A model generated the notes under the pieces. That model was not told the DNA's origin and made no database searches. It was given only the letters and a program-made list of their open reading frames with translations. Shown here piece after piece: positions 62,316 through 64,000 of a stretch of 64,000 bases of DNA (positions are counted from its first letter, which is position 1; each line of letters opens with the position of its first letter). The stretch comes from Zhuqueibacter pondensis. GTDB taxonomy: Bacteria; Zhuqueibacterota; Zhuqueibacteria; Zhuqueibacterales; Zhuqueibacteraceae. The DNA is taken from positions 40,001 to 104,000 of the forward strand of contig JAPDQK010000016.1 of the NCBI GenBank assembly GCA_034505955.1, in the 5' to 3' direction. The position numbers were made by a program, and so were the translations under genes.

Positions 62316-62627
62316 TTACATGGTCCGGCACACCCTCGAAGTCAAAGATGTAAACGAACTGCTTGGACGGCACATATTGTGATACCCGCCATGGAACACG
62401 TACTCATTGCCGGCGTCATCCGAAGGCTGAATAATCTGCCCGAACCAGCCGCTCATCTGTGAGGCATAAATTCGATTCGGAGCCACCGGTGAGCCTTTCA
62501 TGTGATAGATTTCCCAACCTGCAAAGTGCGGCCCGTTCACCTTTCACTTTTCACGCTTGCCGTCTGCAGTGAGGATAAAAGCCCCCTTTTTGATGCCGAC
62601 GAGAACGCGTACGCCGCTCATCGCCAT
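62316..62627 (-). pseudogene. Remnant of a BNR/propeller glycosyl-hydrolase-like gene
   Basis: From ATG 62627 (GGAGAT site intact) the frame reads MAMSGVRVLVGIKKGAFILT, ADGKREK, then a TGA at 62546-62544, and continues in the same frame with KVNGPHFAGWEIYHMKGSP and NRIYASQMSGWFGQIIQ. Related proteins, as I recall them, have Trp at the stop position (KREKW), so TGG to TGA is the likely lesion. After SDDAGN the similarity breaks up and shifts frame (QFVY and EGVPDHV appear in another phase). Only about 100 of the usual more than 300 residues remain. Intact relatives are putative exo-sialidase-like seven-bladed propeller proteins. Decayed and non-functional. Confidence 0.8.
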
Positions 62628-62817
62628 CTCCTTTCCGAATTTCGGGGTGATCCAAGTGTGATGCCTCTTGACATTGCTATTTTGTGTGACATCATTCCGC
62701 GAGAGGGCAGGCAATCCGATCCATTCAAGAAATTTTACGATACGCCATCCCGATGTAGTCAACAAAATCCGGTTCCGGTCCCTGTTGCCGGATGAGCAGT
62801 TGCATCTGCGCGCGAGG

Positions 62818-62834
62818 GCAGACAAGATGTCTGC
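62818..62834. repeat. GCAGACA-AGA-TGTCTGC palindrome (copy 1)
   Basis: Perfect 7-bp arms followed by GCTACG. A near-identical unit lies 500 bp away at 63318-63334. Confidence 0.65.
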
Positions 62835-63069
62835 GCTACGGTTCCCACACTTGGTCGAGGATGTACTTTCATTCCACGGCATCGGCTTGCCGGCCAGCGC
62901 CTCGCATGGGACGAGAAGTCCCGGAGGTACGATCCTTGCGTTTGTGACGCGCACGCCCGGTGCACCGATTTCCCTTCCATCAGATCGGGCAGCCGCCGGG
63001 GCCGCTATAATTGTGGCCGCGGCTGCAGGTCTTCCAACCACCTTTCCTCTGAAAATGACTTTTGTAGTA

Positions 63070-63117
63070 GCTCCTTTAGGAGCCGGGCGGTCACTACTGC
63101 ACGGTGCCTGAAGGCAC
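63070..63117. repeat. Two small hairpins (GCTCC-TTTA-GGAGC and GTGCC-TGAA-GGCAC)
   Basis: Perfect 5-bp stems at 63070-63083 and 63104-63117, each next to a TAGTAG/CTACTG motif, so they are two copies of one degenerate palindromic repeat. Confidence 0.55.
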
Positions 63118-63317
63118 TACTGCGAACATCATTTTCATCATTATCAGATGTCCAGCCGGGCATGGAAAATTTTGGGCAAAACCATTAAACCTGTTGGAAC
63201 AAATGGTTTTGCCCTAATTCCCTTGTTTCCGACAACGATCCCTGAATGGTTATAAATCATTTTGTCGTCAATCGTTTTGTCTTTTGGGATTCCGGCTCGT
63301 CCGGGTTGTGCTTGCTT

Positions 63318-63334
63318 GCAGACAGGAGGTCTGC
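63318..63334. repeat. GCAGACA palindrome (copy 2)
   Basis: GCAGACAGGAGGTCTGC followed by GCTACG, just beyond the 3' end of the AHSA1-type gene. It differs from copy 1 at two positions, one of which breaks an arm pair. Confidence 0.6.
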
Positions 63335-63343
63335 GCTACGATT

Positions 63344-63799
63344 CTACTTCTCCGCCAGCTCTTTGAGTTTTTGCAGCGCTTTTGGCCACATGTCTTTGAA
63401 CATCTCCTCGAACTCACCGCCCGGGGAGTCCATCTCCACCAGCACTTCGGTTTTGCCGTTTTGCTCTTTGAAGGTGTAATTTTCATGCGCGCCGGCCCAG
63501 GCTTTCACCGCGTCGCTGGTGGTGTCTTCGACGCCGTCTTGCACCATGCCGAGATGCTCGATCGAGATGTACTCGTGCAAGCGGTTTTCTTTGATGCGGC
63601 TCACCATGCCGCCCATCTTGCCGGTGTTCGGATCCGGCCCGAGAAAAAGGATTTTGCTCCCTTTGCTCCAATCGCCAACGTAATGTGAGCCGGGGTTGAA
63701 GGCTTCCGTCCAGACACGATAGGACTTATCGTCGAGCATCGTGTTCCAAACCTTTTCTTTCGGCGCGTTGATAACGATTGAGAAATACAGTTTGTTCAT
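63344..63799 (-). CDS. AHSA1/SRPBCC-domain protein
   Basis: 151 aa with AAGGAGATCTCG before ATG 63799. START-like helix-grip fold: N-terminal strand FSIVINAPKEKVWNTMLD, then YRVWTEAFNPGSHYVGDW, GMVSRIKENRLHEYISIEH, and the long C-terminal helix (EEMFKDMWPKALQKLKELAE). The family binds hydrophobic ligands or acts as an Hsp90 ATPase activator homologue; the role here is unknown. Single gene. Confidence 0.92.
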   Translation of the reverse strand: MNKLYFSIVINAPKEKVWNTMLDDKSYRVWTEAFNPGSHYVGDWSKGSKILFLGPDPNTGKMGGMVSRIKENRLHEYISIEHLGMVQDGVEDTTSDAVKAWAGAHENYTFKEQNGKTEVLVEMDSPGGEFEEMFKDMWPKALQKLKELAEK

Positions 63800-64000
63800 C
63801 GAGATCTCCTTTCCTGTTAATGGTCATGACCAACTGCAAAAATTCCATTCTTATAACGCCAGTCATTCATGCGATGCACAAGTCGTTTGCAGATGATTTG
63901 CTTTCGGGCAATTTTCGATTCTCCGCAAAAGTTATTTGGCTTCCCTTAGTCGCCTGGTCCAATGCCACAGACCATTGGTCACTTCGGTTGAAAACCGATG
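63800..64000. other. Window end, no feature seen
   Basis: About 200 bp upstream of the AHSA1-type gene. TTATAA near 63853 could be part of its promoter, but I cannot define a -35. Confidence 0.4.

Larger units (their letters stand above)
62628..63343. other. Non-coding region with small palindromic repeats
   Basis: About 715 bp. Open frames on both strands overlap repeats and lack protein-like features. It includes the repeats at 62818, 63070, 63104 and 63318. It may be debris from the same decay that affected the neighbouring pseudogene. Confidence 0.55.

Noticed and set aside
62628..63111. Open frames on both strands (up to 165 codons) between pseudogene and AHSA1-type gene
   Set aside because: They run through small palindromic repeats, and the only family similarity is the pseudogene start at the end of one frame.

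Overview
The window looks like a chromosomal piece of an uncultured Gram-negative bacterium of the FCB group. Candidate division KSB1 or a close relative is my best inference. The sequence evidence is: several large secreted proteins ending in a FlgD-like type IX secretion (T9SS) sorting domain with the YPNPFNPxTxIxF signature; a TonB-dependent receptor; a patatin-Omp85 protein; an Mla-type lipid transport set; a two-component kinase built from Reg_prop propellers; and mid-range GC with many dispersed palindromic intergenic repeats. I see no rRNA, tRNA, CRISPR array, phage or plasmid module.

Layout. (1) 1-15.7 kb, minus strand: two tandem giant surface proteins with nearly colinear domain order (LamG-like, Fn3, LamG-like, carbohydrate-binding modules, many bacterial Ig-like repeats). 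The left one starts with an SGNH esterase domain and runs off the window edge. The right one is complete (2658 aa) and ends in a T9SS domain. A GT39-type membrane glycosyltransferase lies between them. (2) 16.2-22.6 kb: HU protein with promoter and terminator, a DUF6483-like protein, a secreted cohesin/dockerin-like T9SS protein, and a patatin/POTRA/beta-barrel protein. (3) 22.7-33.5 kb, minus strand: a TetR regulator, then MlaE-MlaF-MlaD, TolC, a YbhG-like lipoprotein adaptor, two ATPases matching the halves of YbhF, a DUF4870 protein, two ABC-2 permeases (YbhS/YbhR-like) and a small conserved protein. This looks like one envelope transport cluster. The TetR gene has a consensus-like promoter with a perfect 20-bp dyad at the predicted transcription start.

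(4) 33.9-40.6 kb, minus strand: a tight four-gene unit of secreted protein, FecR-domain protein, outer-membrane barrel and CHASE2-adenylate/guanylate cyclase, probably an envelope-sensing cyclic nucleotide system. (5) 41-44.6 kb, plus strand: small protein, nitrilase-family amidase, glutamate dehydrogenase, D-2-hydroxyacid dehydrogenase. (6) 44.65-54.9 kb, minus strand: a Reg_prop sensor kinase and its NarL-type regulator (separated by a MITE-like element), followed by a secreted cluster of an S74-chaperone protein and two T9SS proteins whose sorting domains are almost identical at DNA level.

(7) 55.3-58.8 kb, minus strand: a thiamine operon (TonB receptor plus thiamine pyrophosphokinase) controlled by a TPP riboswitch. 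The promoter, aptamer, antiterminator and intrinsic terminator can all be read in the sequence. (8) 58.9-64 kb: SPFH/prohibitin protein, sodium:solute symporter, Kbp-like BON-LysM protein, a decayed propeller-hydrolase pseudogene with repeats, and an AHSA1/SRPBCC protein.
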